Part shown: piece by piece, positions 1 to 12,571 of the stretch
How positions within the stretch are numbered: position 1 is the first letter of the stretch
Layout: each line of letters starts with the position of its first letter
Assembly: GCA_910574455.1 (NCBI GenBank)
Contig: CAJSYZ010000006.1
Location: 1,253,376-1,317,375, forward strand
Direction of reading: 5' to 3'
Length of the DNA: 64,000 nt
Source of the DNA: Trichaptum fuscoviolaceum
Lineage: Eukaryota; Basidiomycota; Agaricomycetes; Hymenochaetales; Trichaptaceae
Translations under genes and position numbers: made by a program
Notes under the pieces: generated by a model
Databases searched by the model: none
The model's input: only the letters and a program-made list of their open reading frames with translations
Told to the model about the DNA's origin: nothing

Positions 1-65
1 GCAAGGTACGCGAAAAATTGTCGTTATCGTGCGTCTCAATCCCCAGATCAACTCAACGCCTGAAT

Positions 66-413
66 TGTTTCTAGTGATCCTACCGTTACGAACGCCACGA
101 CAACTTGCGCAAGGTGGTCTGTCCAAAAGCAAAACGGAATTGAAACCATTGCTGGTGCTCTCTTGACGGGACAGACTGCGCCTGCTGGACGCGCGCACTC
201 AAGTTGGGGGATGGGCTGTCAGCTGCTTTGGCTGCTCGGACATTCTATCAACTCGTGGGCTATTCTCTTAGTTCGCCGTGTTCTATTCAAAAATTAACCT
301 TAATGTGTTGCATACGGATTCCGGCTGTACTTTCAGCATTGAGCACTGCGCAGTCTTTGTTGGCTGATGCACAGACTGCTGGCCAGGGGGTGGTGACGAA
401 CGTGCAAGTAAAG
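66..413 (+). pseudogene. Decayed HsbA-like gene fragment
   Basis: This stretch is a degenerate relative of the HsbA-like gene at 29799-30452. The third exon is recognisable (GIETIAGALLTGQTAPA, against the same run with GK in the intact gene). The last exon is also recognisable (SALSTAQSLLADAQTAGQG). Between them the frame is lost, and the predicted 5' exons with the signal peptide are absent or lie left of the window. The final codons read NVQVK without the NCK-stop seen in the intact copy. HsbA-family proteins are secreted fungal proteins that bind hydrophobic surfaces. A translated product is unlikely. The neighbouring decayed F-box copy is arranged as in the intact block at 29.8-33.6 kb, which suggests a block duplication. 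Confidence 0.75.
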
Positions 414-1306
414 GCCATAATGCAACTAATTTTGCGGAAGTTTCAGTATAGATTAGGCTGGCATAGGTTACTTCTTCTTCATGAGCGATCATATTTGCGT
501 TTTTGTTTTACACCGGGCTTGCGAGGATTTAGTACTTTGGATCATATGTATGAAAGTGTTTGACAACAGATTAAGCGAAATACGGCTGTCCTGAAGCAAC
601 TCATCTGCGAGCATGTTTAGCGTTGCGCAACCTCTCTCCATGTGCGAGGTGATTAGTGTAATTTAAGTTCCTTGTCGTCTGAACGTACACGTCCATTAGC
701 GCGATGGTGCCCTCTTGGGCATACTAAGTAATCGGTACCCATCGTACTTGACAGTGTTTCTAGCTACTCTGTACATGTACTGAAGATGTTGATGCATTTA
801 TGACCAAAGTTTAGTCATTTGAGCTGAAGCCCGCCAACGTCTTTACCGGTAAAGAACTGTGCCTTTGAAAAAACAGTGTCAGGAAGCCCAAGTTATGTAC
901 GATGAAGATCCACCCACTCTCGTTTTATATGAACGCGCATTCGCCATTTCACATGCTTTGTAAGTCCTTATACCAGCCATAGCGCAGATTCACATCTTCT
1001 ATAGCGCCTTCTATTTCGACTGCAGGTCATACACGAACACTCCAAAATTAGATTATCTTTTTCGGAGGAACTGGCAACTTGAATATTGACAGCGCAATTG
1101 CCCAGTGTATTGTCCTTTAGACTATGGACATTAGGGAAAAGGGATTGCAGCTTTTGGTCACTAGGAAAAATAGGTTTGAGTGTCTCAACGACAAAACTCT
1201 AGTTGACTACTGACCGGGAAATGGAAAAAGATTTTCTTGCCTTTTCGTAATCTTGCCGGCACTGAAGAAGTGCAAAACCTAGAAAGAATACCAATCAGTC
1301 TCGCAT
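414..1306. other. Intergenic, no gene recognised
   Basis: AT-rich sequence with short open frames that match nothing I recognise. The 3' zinc-binding exon expected for the adjacent F-box copy is not found here, although it is easy to see in the two other F-box copies. Confidence 0.5.
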
Positions 1307-3400
1307 TCATTCAAGGTCAAAAAACCCACATACCAGGCTTTGCCAATCTCGCGTTTGCGAGAAGAGTGGATCACAGCGAGTACAAACAAATACTGACCCA
1401 AGGGAATTCAGCTCTTTCATAGACATCCCACTGAGTTCAAGGTTCTCCGAGAGCGCTTTCGCGATCATTATAACCTGGACGTCCGGTACATTCGTTTTAT
1501 ACGCGTATGTTCCACAATGATCATTCTCGGATGACCAAAATGTGCTCAAGGAGGTCCTCGCGTCACTCTCCATGATACGAGAGAATGGTTTTCGGAATGA
1601 AATGGTCCTGCGAGGTTGGATCCCTGAAGAAGGCACAAGCTGTGTTCTAGCACTTTTGAGGGGGGGATGAGAAGACTTTTCGGATCCTTTCCTGCCCTTG
1701 TCATAGTCATGATGGAGTAAGCCACATTTCCGGAAAGCATCCATCATGCCTAGTTTGACAGAACTCAGTTAGCCTCTCTGTTTCCTTTCGTTCCGATTTC
1801 GATGATCTTATCTTTTATAAAATTGACGATCACTCTCCGTGATCGAAGAGTCTAACCCCTTCGCGTTTAGAAGATTCTCAACAGCGGGAAGGAGTAGGAT
1901 TTCTCGACACGAAACGAGGTATAATTTGCCTTCCTCGTTGTGCGCAACAGAGCTTCGCTCAATATCACGAATGTTGTCCCTGCGCTGTTTAGACAGGTCT
2001 CCGTTTCTACTCGAGATCTCTTCTCTTTTCTCAGATAGATTGTTTCTTCCAATTGTGGTCGAATAGTGATCCATGCTATGTATATGCGTTCAATAAATGT
2101 CAGGTGTGCGTGCCGTATTAGCCCCGGGTTTCTAACCTTTTATCTGTAAGTTCACGCGACTGTTCGATTAAAGTTCGCCATGTCCAGCCGTCTTCGTCCA
2201 GAGTTGTGGAAAAGTCTTCTTCTGTATAGCCCAAGTCACGCAAGCGGCTGCAAATGCTAGTAGGGGTTACAACTTTGATACACCACAACTAGCAGAGCCA
2301 CTTACTCTTTACGTCGATTCAGCCTCAGATCTTTGATGTCTTTCTCCCTCTGCTTCTTCTTGTTTTGATCCAAGATTCCAGGGCCTTCGAGTGCTTGGTT
2401 ACAGTAAGCAAGGGGAATGCGTGTACGGTACGAAGTATCACGGAACTCACAACCCACAGCTGATGCATAAGGCGCGATCGCTCGATCACAAGATCCCTTT
2501 GTAGTTGTTCGTCGCCCTGCTCATAGACTCATAGTCCCGGAATGCACGTCTGACGAGAGGTTTATAGTAACGTTGACCATAGAACCAGCCATACGTATGA
2601 ATACGTAACCATTCCACCGTGTCTGGTATTTGACACACTTAAGAAAGGTTAGTCAGAAAGACATGTAGATACATAGGGCTTTCTTACTTACAATCGCTTC
2701 CTGGAACAAGTGACGCCAAATCGCGAGCGGTCATACCTTCGGGGAAAGTGTCAGGCCTGAATAGCCTTAGACTAAAGCTTAGAGTGATTTTCGACACGGT
2801 GAATAGTGATCATTCGTACTCTGTTTCCTCGCATTTCCTGCATAGTCTTGATCTAGTGTATATATTCACATCTTTCGCGTGGTTTGCGAGGCAATTCTAC
2901 GGAAGGCATGCATGAAGGGAGTTGATTATACAAAAACGTTGTTGCTCACCATGCAGAACTTATCGAAGATCAAGCTTGCGTATTCAGGGCAAGAGAGGTC
3001 TGGAGGGCAAGGTGGTATGCCGAGTAGCCCGTTCGGCAGCGACCCATATCAGCTTTGAAGACTTGGATATTAGCAGGCTCCTCAATGCTTTGGATGCTCT
3101 CGCCATCGGTAGCAGGACTTCCGGAGACGAATAAGAAGCAATCTTGGCAGAACATCGGTCATACTGCATTTGCAAACCAGATATGGCACTCACTTCGCAA
3201 AATACTTCGATGGGCATGGTCATGATTAATGACAGCGATCCTGCGACACGTCTTCTTTTCTGTGGAGGAGCAGCGTCCTGTTCATTTTCGCCAGATCTTT
3301 CCGTGGGTTTGATAGATTTAGCCCGTCTTCTCGGCTTCGGGTCGTTGTCACAGGCTATTTGGTGAGTTCTCCTTTGTAGATTGTCAATGTATTGATACAT
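1307..3400 (-). pseudogene. F-box family protein copy A, decayed
   Basis: Reading on the minus strand, 3400-2984 carries a basic nuclear-localisation-like segment (QKRRRVAG). It is followed by an F-box-like helix pair (MPIEVFCEV, then SSPEVLLPMARASKALRSLL) split by an intron. Segments at 2330-2160, 2074-1808 and 1747-1307 align exon by exon with copies B (31197-33620) and C (37338-39800). They include the conserved VFVCTRCDPLF motif at about 1350. Around 1740-1546 the paralogous sequence jumps between two frames: LLIPPS/VLEHSLCLL lies in one frame and the CTRCDPLF block in another. The C-terminal Cys-rich exon was not found. F-box proteins act as substrate adaptors of SCF ubiquitin ligases. 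This copy is probably non-functional and is the most diverged of the three. Confidence 0.65.
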
Positions 3401-3841
3401 AAGAGGGCGGAATAATATTCACTTCGATGATGAGCGAGTGCTCACCATGTCCAAGATCTCAGAGTTTCAGAAAAGCACAAAGATGTTTAGGCCTGTGCAA
3501 ATGGTGACGGTAAAGAGAAAGGGAGCCTGAGTGGGCAACTTGGACGCGTTTTTCGTCGCGTCTCAAGTGCTCTCACATGTGACCTGACCAATGAAGTACA
3601 TACATAGTACTTAGTAAATCTACTTTTTACTTACTTTACTTACAGGAGTCTTTTACGTATTAGTATGACAACTTATCTCACTTACTATACTACTCATGGG
3701 TACTTCAAGTGTATATTTTTAGCATTATTTACATAGTAATTATTTCAACTTGAAATAGTGAAGTTGTTAGTTCGAATCGAAGTCTACTATTCACAGTCAT
3801 GACACATTTTCAACCTCTTGTTCTCTAGCCAGCGATCTCAA

Positions 3842-5786
3842 ATGAATGACGCCGACTACAAATCTGCAAAGGAGGCATTCGTGTCCGACATCACAGGCAC
3901 GACGATCAAACATGTTAACTTGATTTCTGCCGTTGCACTTGTGTGTACAGTCTAGTCTTCTGCTAATGTTTCATCGGCTTACTTCCTTCGCAGAGCTCAA
4001 TTGCTCTCAATGCATCCTTACGGAGCCGCTTAGAGCTACCAAAGAAGCTGGATCTCAGCGTTGAATGGCTTTTGCTGGTTTTACCTCTTCTGTTGTCGAT
4101 GACATTGTTCGCAAACCATCCAACGCTTCTATCTCTTATTCTTGTTATCCCATTAGGAGGTCTCATGCTTCTCCCCGCAAGGCGCCCTGGAACGCCGTTG
4201 CCTTCCCAGAGCGAACTTCCTAGAGCACCTTCCCCTTCACATGCCATCAATATCGTCTCTGGGCCTAGTCCTCCATCTAATTCTTCGCTTCCTTCTCGCA
4301 TTCACATCATCCCACTCCCTGCATTGACAATCTATCGGTCTCATATGATGCTCATGACAATACTCGCAATCTTGGCCGTCGACTTCCCTGTATTTCCACG
4401 AAGCCTCGCAAAATGCGAAACCTTTGGGGTGTCCTTGGTGCGTTCAATTTGTTATGTATTCATTCACAAAGATACTGAATTCCGTAGATGGATATGGGAG
4501 TCGGCTCGTTTGTGTTCTCTCAAGGGGTCGTCTCTGCCATACCTATCTTGAAGAACCCAGCTTACCTTACAGGCCCTGTATCCCCGAAACTCGTCACAGC
4601 AATCAAGAAGGTGGTTCCTCTACTTTTTCTCGGCATTGTTCGCTTGATAATGGTCAAGGGAACAGAGTATCCTGTACGTCTCCTCTCCAGACTGCTGATA
4701 TCATTCATCTTATCACCATTCTCAGGAACACGAGTCCGAGTACGGGACCCACTGGAACTTCTTTTTCACTCTGGCGCTCCTTCCGTTTTGCAAATAGCAC
4801 TACACCCTATGATCATCCACCTGCCGATCTCATTGTTAGGGTTCATAATAGCCTTGTGTAAGTTCAGCATAAGAATCAAGTCTACTTGAAACTGACTCTT
4901 CCCTAGCGCATCAGATGGCACTATCGTTGACACCTCTCCAGTGGTTTACGTTAAACGCAGCGAGGTCAAATCTAATCAGTGCAAATAAAGAAGGCCTAGT
5001 TTCTCTCACAGGTAAGAGTTCTGCATCTTGAGCTGGGGCTTCGCAAACCTAATGTATTGCAACCAGGTTACCTAGCCATCCATCTTCTAGGTCTATCCGT
5101 CGGAACAGTGCTTCTCCCGCCTTCTCCTTCGGACTTTCGAAGACAACAAGCTCACCTTCGAAAGCAAATACAAGTGGGTGGGTCTGCAACACAACAAATA
5201 CAGCACACAAAACCACTTAGGCGTCAAGACGATAAGACCGCAATCGAGTTGTTCTCTTACTCCATGCTGTGGTGGACATGCCTTGGCTTGTGCTATGTCT
5301 TTGCAGTTGGAGGCGGCATCTCAAGGAGACTAGTGAGTGCTAGAATCTGCTACGAACACCAATGTTTGACATCCCATACAAAGGCTAATATGTCCTACGT
5401 CCTTTGGGTGACCGCGTTCAACACCACATTCATACTCTGTTATCTGCTACTTGACATTGCCTTTTCTTTGTCGCCTTCCCGCAAGGGGAGTGAGCGCCTT
5501 CAGCCCTCTGCTATATCGTCTTCGAAGGACAAAAAGGCCCCGGCATTGCTAGAAGCTATCAATATGAATAGCTTAACGCTCTTTCTGATTGTAAGTTTGA
5601 TGTTGTCATACTTGTATGTGTTACTAATGACGACAAAAGGCCAATGTAGCGACTGGTCTCATCAACCTTTCAGTTCAGACGATGTATACCTCTGATGCGA
5701 TTGCGATGTTAATCCTTTCCGCTTACTCCATTGGATTATGTGCGGTTGCGTGGGCATGCAAGGAAAAGCGTTTGTTGCGTTTATGA
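3842..5786 (+). CDS. GWT1: GPI-anchor inositol acyltransferase GWT1/PIG-W, with one frameshift
   Basis: GWT1 acylates the inositol of GlcN-PI in the ER during GPI-anchor synthesis. It is a polytopic membrane enzyme, normally single-copy and essential in yeasts. Eight exons fit: 3842-3940, 3994-4437, 4488-4673, 4726-4857, 4907-5011, 5067-5332, 5384-5590 and 5640-5786. Phases are consistent if one missing base is assumed in exon 4. They give about 528 residues, the usual family length, with many hydrophobic segments ([36 protein letters not shown]). The N-terminus [20 protein letters not shown] and the motif [17 protein letters not shown] are family-typical. The start is the first ATG. Near 4791-4794 the frame breaks: after FFFTLALLP the expected continuation lies one base out of frame. 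Either the gene is broken or the assembly has a one-base error. The gene is convergent with the Clp1-like gene. Confidence 0.85.
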
Positions 5787-6179
5787 TGTATGTAGCTTCT
5801 TTGGTTATAGACTTACTGACCTGATGCAATAATACTGCTGACCAGTTACGCGTATCCTACACGATGAGGTCCGTCACGATCAAACACAAAGGATCATTCA
5901 TAACGATTCGATTGCGATACAGAAAGACAAACATGACGGAATAAAGATAAAGCAAAATACACGTGGGCTATGCGAAAAAAGCATACAATGAAGTGCTTGA
6001 GAAAGGAAACAGAGAATAATGAGTGAACGTGGTTCGGTCTAAGGAAGAACTTAAGACAAAACAAAGGCAAAGGAAGGGCATAGCATGACAATGGGGACAA
6101 TCAGGCAATTTGATGTAAGTATTCTACAGCGAAGGTCAGCAATCTGCGCTTGTGACAATGAACAGGGTTAATTACTGAC
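5787..6179. other. Convergent intergenic region
   Basis: Shared 3' region between GWT1 and the minus-strand Clp1-like gene. It is AT-rich and probably holds both transcript ends; no further gene is seen. Confidence 0.5.
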
Positions 6180-7157
6180 TTAGTCGAATTCGGCACGGGA
6201 CTTGTAGGTGATTGACTTGATGAGTACGCGAAAGATGAGCTCCACTTTTGCATCAAGCATCGTTTCTTTAAGACCGACATCTTCGATGTTAATGCGAAGG
6301 CCGCTGATGGTGGAGCCAGCTTGGACGAGTACGTCGTAGGTTCCTTGCGTAGCAAGATCTTGGGCTACGCGATGGAACGTTGTGGTTTTCTTCTCGAGGA
6401 AAAGTAAATCAAGGGCGTCAGTAATAAACGGTGGCAGAATGGAACGGAACAATCTCTCGTGGTCGCGCGTATGCATGTACACAACAAGCGCGGGGAAGCT
6501 AGCAAGGTGACGCACGCGCAGGAGTACACGAGGCATCACACTCTGTCGTCGATAGGGTATTCGCGCGCCGCGTGGTACCTTGAGGTTTGGACAATGCAAG
6601 GCGAAAAGCAAGGCCTCGATGGGCATCTCGATGGTCCTCGGATAAATTCCTGTCGGTGATGGTCGTTCGGAATACAAAACGAGTGTGTGAGTGGGTCCTA
6701 GTGGACGCGGCGAGACACAAACCTGTTCAGAAGAAAGCCTGAGATCGCTCGGTTTGTCGAGCGATACCCAGGAACCACTGAAGACACCTGTATCAGTAGA
6801 AGTCATGTCGCTCACCTTGCATTTAGAGGTAAGAAGTTCTCGCCGCTTGAATGGCAAGCCTGACAAAGGTCTGAAAGCGAACCGGAAGCGCACCTTCCTT
6901 TGCTCTAGACGGACGGACAACCATTTACTAAGCGGACAATCAGAATTGTGTATGTCAAAGCATTATTATGATGTTACTCACTCATCATCGCCTTCATTCT
7001 GTGGGACGATTTTGAGACCATCTCGGATGGACTCGATGCTATTGTTTATAAGCAGCTCCTCGCGATCCGGCGCGAGTTCAAGCAGTAGATCCCTGTTAAT
7101 TGTTTGCTCACCTAGAGGATTGGCTCGGCTGAGACTAAGCTCAATAACGGAGGCCAT
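6180..7157 (-). CDS. Clp1 (clampless1)-like protein
   Basis: Two exons fit: 7157-6982 and 6927-6180, joined in phase, giving 307 residues. The chosen ATG starts MASVIELSLSRANP. The ORF opens 20 codons earlier, but the start at 7157 has the better context. The N-terminal part (INRDLLLELAPDREEL, then IRDGLKIVP) and the central block (MPIEALLFALHCPNLKVP, FPALVVYMHTRDHERLFRSI) resemble, from memory, the Agaricomycete Clp1 family. The founding member is needed for clamp-cell formation in Coprinopsis. I see no catalytic motif, signal peptide or membrane segment. The second exon is open throughout, although a GT...AG pair near 6723-6650 could be a further intron. Family assignment is moderate; a conserved basidiomycete protein of unknown function is the alternative. 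Confidence 0.5.
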
Positions 7158-7698
7158 GGAACGAGATGTCCTAAGATAAATAGCAGAGTGGTGGAGAGAT
7201 AAGATGTGACGATTCATTGATCAAACGAGAGTCAGTGTTTATATAATAGTTGATACAGGATGTGGTTCGTTATGTGGCCGTCAGCTCGGTTTGGTGACCA
7301 CATCATCCACCACCACCACTCGACTTTGAACTTGCTAGCCAGTGAGGGAGGCTCCAACTACGATTTGTTTTATTTACCCTCGTTCCTGACATCTGAAGCC
7401 ACCAAAGTACTATTTTCTCCAGCACAACTGTATAAACGTGAGAGAACAAAGAAGAAAAGTGGCCTTTGCTTTTGTGATCATGATAGTCGCATGCCATGCC
7501 GCCTCCACGAAGCCCAGCCTAGTAAGAGAAGCATCAAGAAGTGGCAATGTACAAGTGGTGTAGAATATAACGTTGGTGAGAGCTCAAAAAGAAGTTTATT
7601 GAAGGGTCTCATATAAAAATACGAACTTAGTACTAGTACTTACTAGTAGTAAGCACGTGCGGCTTACTAGTACTAGACTAGTACTAGTAACCATCAGC
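7158..7698. other. Intergenic with CTAGTA-rich palindromic tract
   Basis: Presumed promoter side of the Clp1-like gene; the open frames here match nothing I recognise. At about 7630-7690, immediately outside the giant element's left end, is a tract built from overlapping ACTAGTA/TACTAGT palindromes. The same words recur inside the element. Confidence 0.5.
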
Positions 7699-7731
7699 AT
7701 CAGGGAAACTACTTTCTGCTGAAAGTGACTT
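7699..7731 (+). repeat. Left terminal inverted repeat of the giant element
   Basis: Starts CATCAGGGAAACT. It matches the reverse complement of 28381-28413 at about 26 of 33 positions, and the first 13 bases of the right copy's end at 39958. Confidence 0.6.
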
Positions 7732-8306
7732 AAGTGTTACTTAAACGTCCTGAGAGACTGAAGTCTTAAATAAGGCAAGCTTCACTTATTCATGCATGTC
7801 CTCCCATTATTCAGGACAAGTTGGCTGAAATAAGTGCGGGCTGGCTTAAATAAGGAAAGATGGCTGAATCAGTGCTCTAAGTGTTTCAGGCATTCAGCAC
7901 CCCAGTGCTCCAGTGTATCATCCTTTAATTACAGCAGTACATAAGTGTTGTAAGACGAATTGCAGTGCTCAAGAGTCTAAGTGCATAAGAACGATCCAAG
8001 TATTTCATTGCATCAGAAATATATAAGACAACATTATGTAGCTATCAGTGCCTCAGCGTTCAAGTACATCAGTCATTTACGCAAGACTAAGCATAGCAGT
8101 CGCAATCATGGGATCCGCCACGACATTATCCCGAACCTCTGCCGTGACGGGCAGTGGCAGGCCACATTTCGCTGCCGTGCCTTCAATTCTGCATGTTCTT
8201 TGGCGTACCAGTAGAAACGAAGGCTGCTCTGCAAGTCGATGCTAATATAATATTGAGCGCACGGACAGAAACGAAAAGAAGAGGCTCACCAGTGATCGAT
8301 TTGCCC
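7732..8306. other. Subterminal region of the giant element
   Basis: Non-coding stretch with repeated short words: TCAGTGCT, AAATAAGG and CATCAGAA. The same words occur near the opposite end (28000-28380). These could be subterminal transposase-binding sites, as in CACTA elements. Gene Y ends at 8307. Confidence 0.45.
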
Positions 8307-8389
8307 TTAGAAGTCTACGCAGTCCGTAGCCGAATCCCATTTTGAAGCGTCGTCCTCCTCATGATCACCATCTCCACCTAAATCCTCGT

Positions 8390-8424
<35 letters not shown>

Positions 8425-11400
8425 CCCTCGCCCTCGCCCTCGCCCTCGCCCTTGCCCTCGCCCTCAATCTTGTCAACACCCTCGTCCCCGCTCTCGCTCA
8501 GGTTGTCGTCACCCTCAGCATTAGCATGCTCGTCCTCTGCATCACCTTCCACCTCGCCTCTATACTCAGCCCCCTCACGCTCTTCGCCCTTATCGTCGGT
8601 TCCGTCGGTTCCGTCTTCCCAATTATCAGCGCCTTCGTCATACGCTTTCTCGCAGGTCGAATCTGCATCTACAACGTCAAAATACAAGGAAAAGTCCCTG
8701 CCAGTGATACCCGATCCAACAAGTTCGGTGTTCTTTCTCGTATCGATATCTGTACTGGCATCGTAAGCTAGGAGGCGGGATCGAACCTTTTCCCAGTTTG
8801 ATTCAGTGAAGAAAGAGGGATTCGACAACAAGTTAACATAGTCGTCCGTATGAGGCTGCCACAGAGCGCTAGTGAAATACCACTCAGCGCCGCCAAGTTC
8901 TTCTTTGATATTTTGCAACCGAGCCACCTGTTTATCAATGGCAACCTTGACCTATCCATGAGAAGATCAGCGAATAAGGACAATATAAGTACTGAAAAAA
9001 ATAGATACCGCTGTTGCCGCAAGGGCGAGGGCACCGATAGGCTTTCCTATGGTGTTTCTGTCCAGTATTTTATGCCGACCCATGGCCAAGACAATGTGTA
9101 CGGACAACACTGAGACCACAAGGTCAGAGCAGAACAGTCCTTGCTTCTGTACATTTAGGGTCAATGCATGGACACAAAATGTGACAATAAATACTCTTTT
9201 ACTTACCCTCTCCATACTATACCAGCTTTCCCATAGAAACGGTTCGGCTTTCTTCTTGTCAACTAGCGTCTGCAACATCTTCACAATTGCTTCGTTTTGC
9301 ATTGACTTTGATTGTTCGCCGCTGATAAAACTAGCAACTGATTGCTCAGCTTTCTCAAACAGCTTCTTGCGCCAGCTATCAGAGCATCTCTGGGCCGCCT
9401 GAAATACGAGGATTGCATCTCAATTTGGTAAAGGTGATTTGAGAATAAGTAAAAATGACTCAACTAGAGAACAGATATCGGCGAACTGAGTTTCGTAAAT
9501 GAGTTCCACAGAATCAAACACTTTCCCCCACAATGAGCTGATGAGCTTATTGTCCGGGGTTTGCCATGGTGTGACGGACTTTCCAACTGCGCGAAATAGT
9601 GAAGGTAATAGAATATGAGTCCATCCTGCCTGAGTACCGGGAGGGAGACACTGGTTTGTCGCCCTTTTCCTGCCTGGCACGCGAGATCCTTCCCTTCCTT
9701 CATTTCGATCCTTGTCCTCAAGTCCCACTGATGTCTGCATATACGTACATCAGCAAAATATGTCATAGAAATGAATTTGATTCGACAAACTGAGCTAGTA
9801 GTCCGAGAGACTTTGCGATGACCTTGATAAGCCCCAGTCACTATCACTTCGGGTCCGGGGGTGCGGGACGCTCTCGTCATTGCAAGCGACGGTGCTCGAG
9901 GTGCTAACGACATCTTTCGACCACCAGACTATTAAGAAAAGAAGGTGAATGCTCACGTTTAGAGTGTATCAATCGACTCTCACTTACTTCATTATCAGCC
10001 ACCAGCAACTGCCTCTTGCGATTAAAGGTAGCGGATCCAATCTCCGGCTGCAACACGTCAGAAAGCTGTTATCCATGGCAAGTGAGCAGATCGAAAAGAA
10101 GCACTTACCGTCGTGTCGGCCTCAGGCCGATAAGGAATATCAGAGGGGTTCCTCTTCTTACTCAAGTCCTTTCCGCCTGATCAGATACGAACTTGAATGC
10201 CAATTACCATAGAATTGACACTTACTGTGGCACCAGCCTGTGTGTCCATGTCAATCAACAATGACTTATTGATCTTGACAGTCTTATTAGCCTATTGAGA
10301 TGGTTTAAATTAAGTAAACATGAAATGAAGGAATTCATTGCACGTGAAGGTAGAAGAATTACCACATTAACCTGAGAGTTGGTGTCTGGTGGCGACTTCC
10401 TCTTTCCGTTCTTTGTGACTGTGATGTCCTATTCATATGCACACATTAGCGATCGACTCGAAGTGAAGAAGGAAACGAATAGTTGCTACAGGAGAGCACC
10501 GGAAGTGAGCCTACGGTGCATCAACGCTCACACATACCTGTACACGGGGTTCCAAAGCTAGTGATCGCACCTTACAACCATAAATAAGGGGGGGAACGAG
10601 AGAAGTTGAAATAAGATAGACTTACCGGTGCGCTAAGCTGCGAGTTAGCAGTCCTCTTGTTTGCATCCTATGCAAATACCAATTCAGCAATGAAGGATAT
10701 AGAATGAAGATCACTGTGCTTCGCTGTCTGGCACTCACCTGTCCACCTGGTTTTATCTCGTTGTTCTTATCCTCGAGTACGGGAAGGGATTGCTTAGTAG
10801 AATGAAAAATGAAAAATGATATGACATCGCTTACCGTTGAAACCTGCGACCCGGAAAGAGTGTCATGCAATAACTTCCTTTTCTTCGAGTTGAGGTTGCT
10901 GCTACCTCCATCCTGTTCATGACACGGCAGTTGGCAGATAAATAATAACGAAGGGATATGAACAAACGGTCATGGAGTAACTGACGTGAATCGAACAGAA
11001 ATAAGTCGTACTCACACAAGCTTGAGCCGGCCTTGTTAGCCTCTTCGGATTGCTTCCGCCCTATAAACAAGTTATTCAGACTGCATTTGCCATTCTAATT
11101 CTCCGTCAACTCACAACATTTGATTCCGAATCGACAAGATGTGCCTTCTGTTGCACACTGATTGTGCTATTTTTTACACCATGATAGCTTGTAAGGGTGA
11201 TTGTTTCTCCTTCATCCTCCCAGGGACTTAAGTTTTCATCATCTGGCAATGAGATGGTGTGTCTGGTGTAGCTTTGCGTCAGCAAGGCTCATAATACAGT
11301 GGTAACAAGGACAAGAGCGTCAATATTGCAGGTGAAGGACTTCCAAGTCGGGTCTTGGCCCGGGAGCGTCACGGTCAACTTGAACCGCTGGCACCGTGAC

Positions 11401-12571
11401 CGCAGTGACACTGGCAGCCTGAGTGGCAGGCTCATTAGTAATCTAGTACTACTACTAGTAGTCGGGATGATGTTTAATCGCACTCACCATTACATTGACT
11501 TGACAGTACAAGATACTGATTCAGACGCAATGCAAGATTCAAACTTCAAACTCACAAATTGATCCTTTCTGAGTCTATCCCTGCCACTGGCACCTCAAGA
11601 CCTCCACCCTCTTCACCGATGAAAGTGGAATCATCTGTGTTGCGAAGCGCCCTGACAGGGCGTTTTGTCTTGTCGTTCCGCCTTGACGTAGCGGGCGAGT
11701 CTATTATGTCCGTTTCTTCACCAGAAAGACTCTCGTTCGGTCCTGCAGGAGCGTGAAAGAATGCGTCGCTGGGAGTGGCGGCAGACCTGGACATCTTTGC
11801 GGTCTGCACACGTGTGCGAAATGGAAGTTCACCTTTGGAATCTTCTTTCCTAGCTTTTTTTGCAGGCTTCCTGTTTGGCTCATCCATACTCGCTGCTTCG
11901 CATTAACGTGAGTCACAGGGTTCAACCTCCAAGCTTTGAGATCGTCTGAAAATGTATAGGCAATGTTACTCACGAATATCCAAGTCTTCGTTGTGTCCAT
12001 CTTCACAATCCGATATGTCTTTAACATCGTTCTTCGAGTCTGTTTATGCCAGTTCAAATCTGTGTCATCACTGATCTAAAGTTGAAGACTTACAACTAGC
12101 TTCGCCTTTTGGCTTTCTACGTCCACGTTTGCCAGTGAGTTTGGGCACTGTTGAGCCCATCTGGGTGCGTGTCTCAAGAGCCTTCGACAAGTTGTTTTCA
12201 AGCTCTACGGTCTCTAGCATCGCTGCTTCTTGGTTCTCTGCTGCAGTCACCTTCTTGCGAACCTTGTCAGCTGCCTCTTGTTCTTTTGCTGCCCGTTTTT
12301 GCTCCGCAGCGTGTTTTCTCCTCTCTTTCGCAACCGCGACTTGCTGGGCCACAGCTCTGCGGAAAGCTGCCTGCTCTTCCTTCTGCTTTTCCTTCTCTTC
12401 CTTCTCCTTCAATGCCTCATCCCGCCTTTCTGCCTGCCGTACTTTCCTTTTCTCTTTTTCTTCCTTCTCCCGCAATATCTCCTCCTGTGTTCGTCTTGTT
12501 CTGAGTTGGTCAACGACTGCTCCGGGGTGCTTTTCCTTGTTCTTAGCCCTTGTCTGTCTTTGAGTTGACAT
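8307..12571 (-). CDS. Element gene Y: large multi-exon protein, coiled coil plus globular C-terminus
   Basis: The minus-strand gene starts at 12571 (MSTQRQTRAKNKEKHPG). Its first exon, 12571-12094, is a long charged coiled coil rich in E, K, R and A. Next come many short exons of basic, disordered sequence (for example 12039-11974, 11892-11556 and about 11270-11117). A globular region lies at 9.9-8.8 kb (SLFRAVGKSVTPWQTPD, then NTIGKPIGALALAATAV) and resembles the DUF6532-type proteins common in basidiomycete genomes. The tail from 8927 to 8307 is acidic and includes a Gly-Glu run coded by a hexamer microsatellite. I could not fix every intron. It is divergent from the transposase, with a 272-bp gap, so they may share a promoter. 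Function unknown; an element-encoded accessory protein is the simplest reading. Confidence 0.55.
8385..8462 (+). repeat. (CCCTCG)n microsatellite coding Gly-Glu
   Basis: About twelve hexamer units, mostly GCCCTC with CGTCCT at the left edge. Read on the minus strand they encode the GEGEGE run and adjoining DEDE run of gene Y. Length variation in whole units would keep the frame. Confidence 0.85.
11290..11520. promoter_or_regulatory. Motif cluster inside a gene Y intron
   Basis: Contains GGCACCGTGACC, CACTGGCAGCCTGAG and ACTACTACTAGTAGT in a 230-bp stretch between two gene Y exons. The same words are found in the other intergenic regions of both element copies. Role unknown. Confidence 0.4.

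Noticed and set aside
4793..4805. A GT...AG stretch (GTTTTGCAAATAG) as an intron that would fix GWT1
   Set aside because: Thirteen bases is far below any spliceosomal intron, and its removal does not restore the family sequence.
8342..8524. Plus-strand Arg/Pro-repeat ORF
   Set aside because: It is the antisense reading of the Gly-Glu microsatellite in gene Y.
12129..12568. Plus-strand Ser/Phe/Leu-rich ORFs of 112-144 codons
   Set aside because: They are shadows of the gene Y coiled-coil exon on the minus strand.
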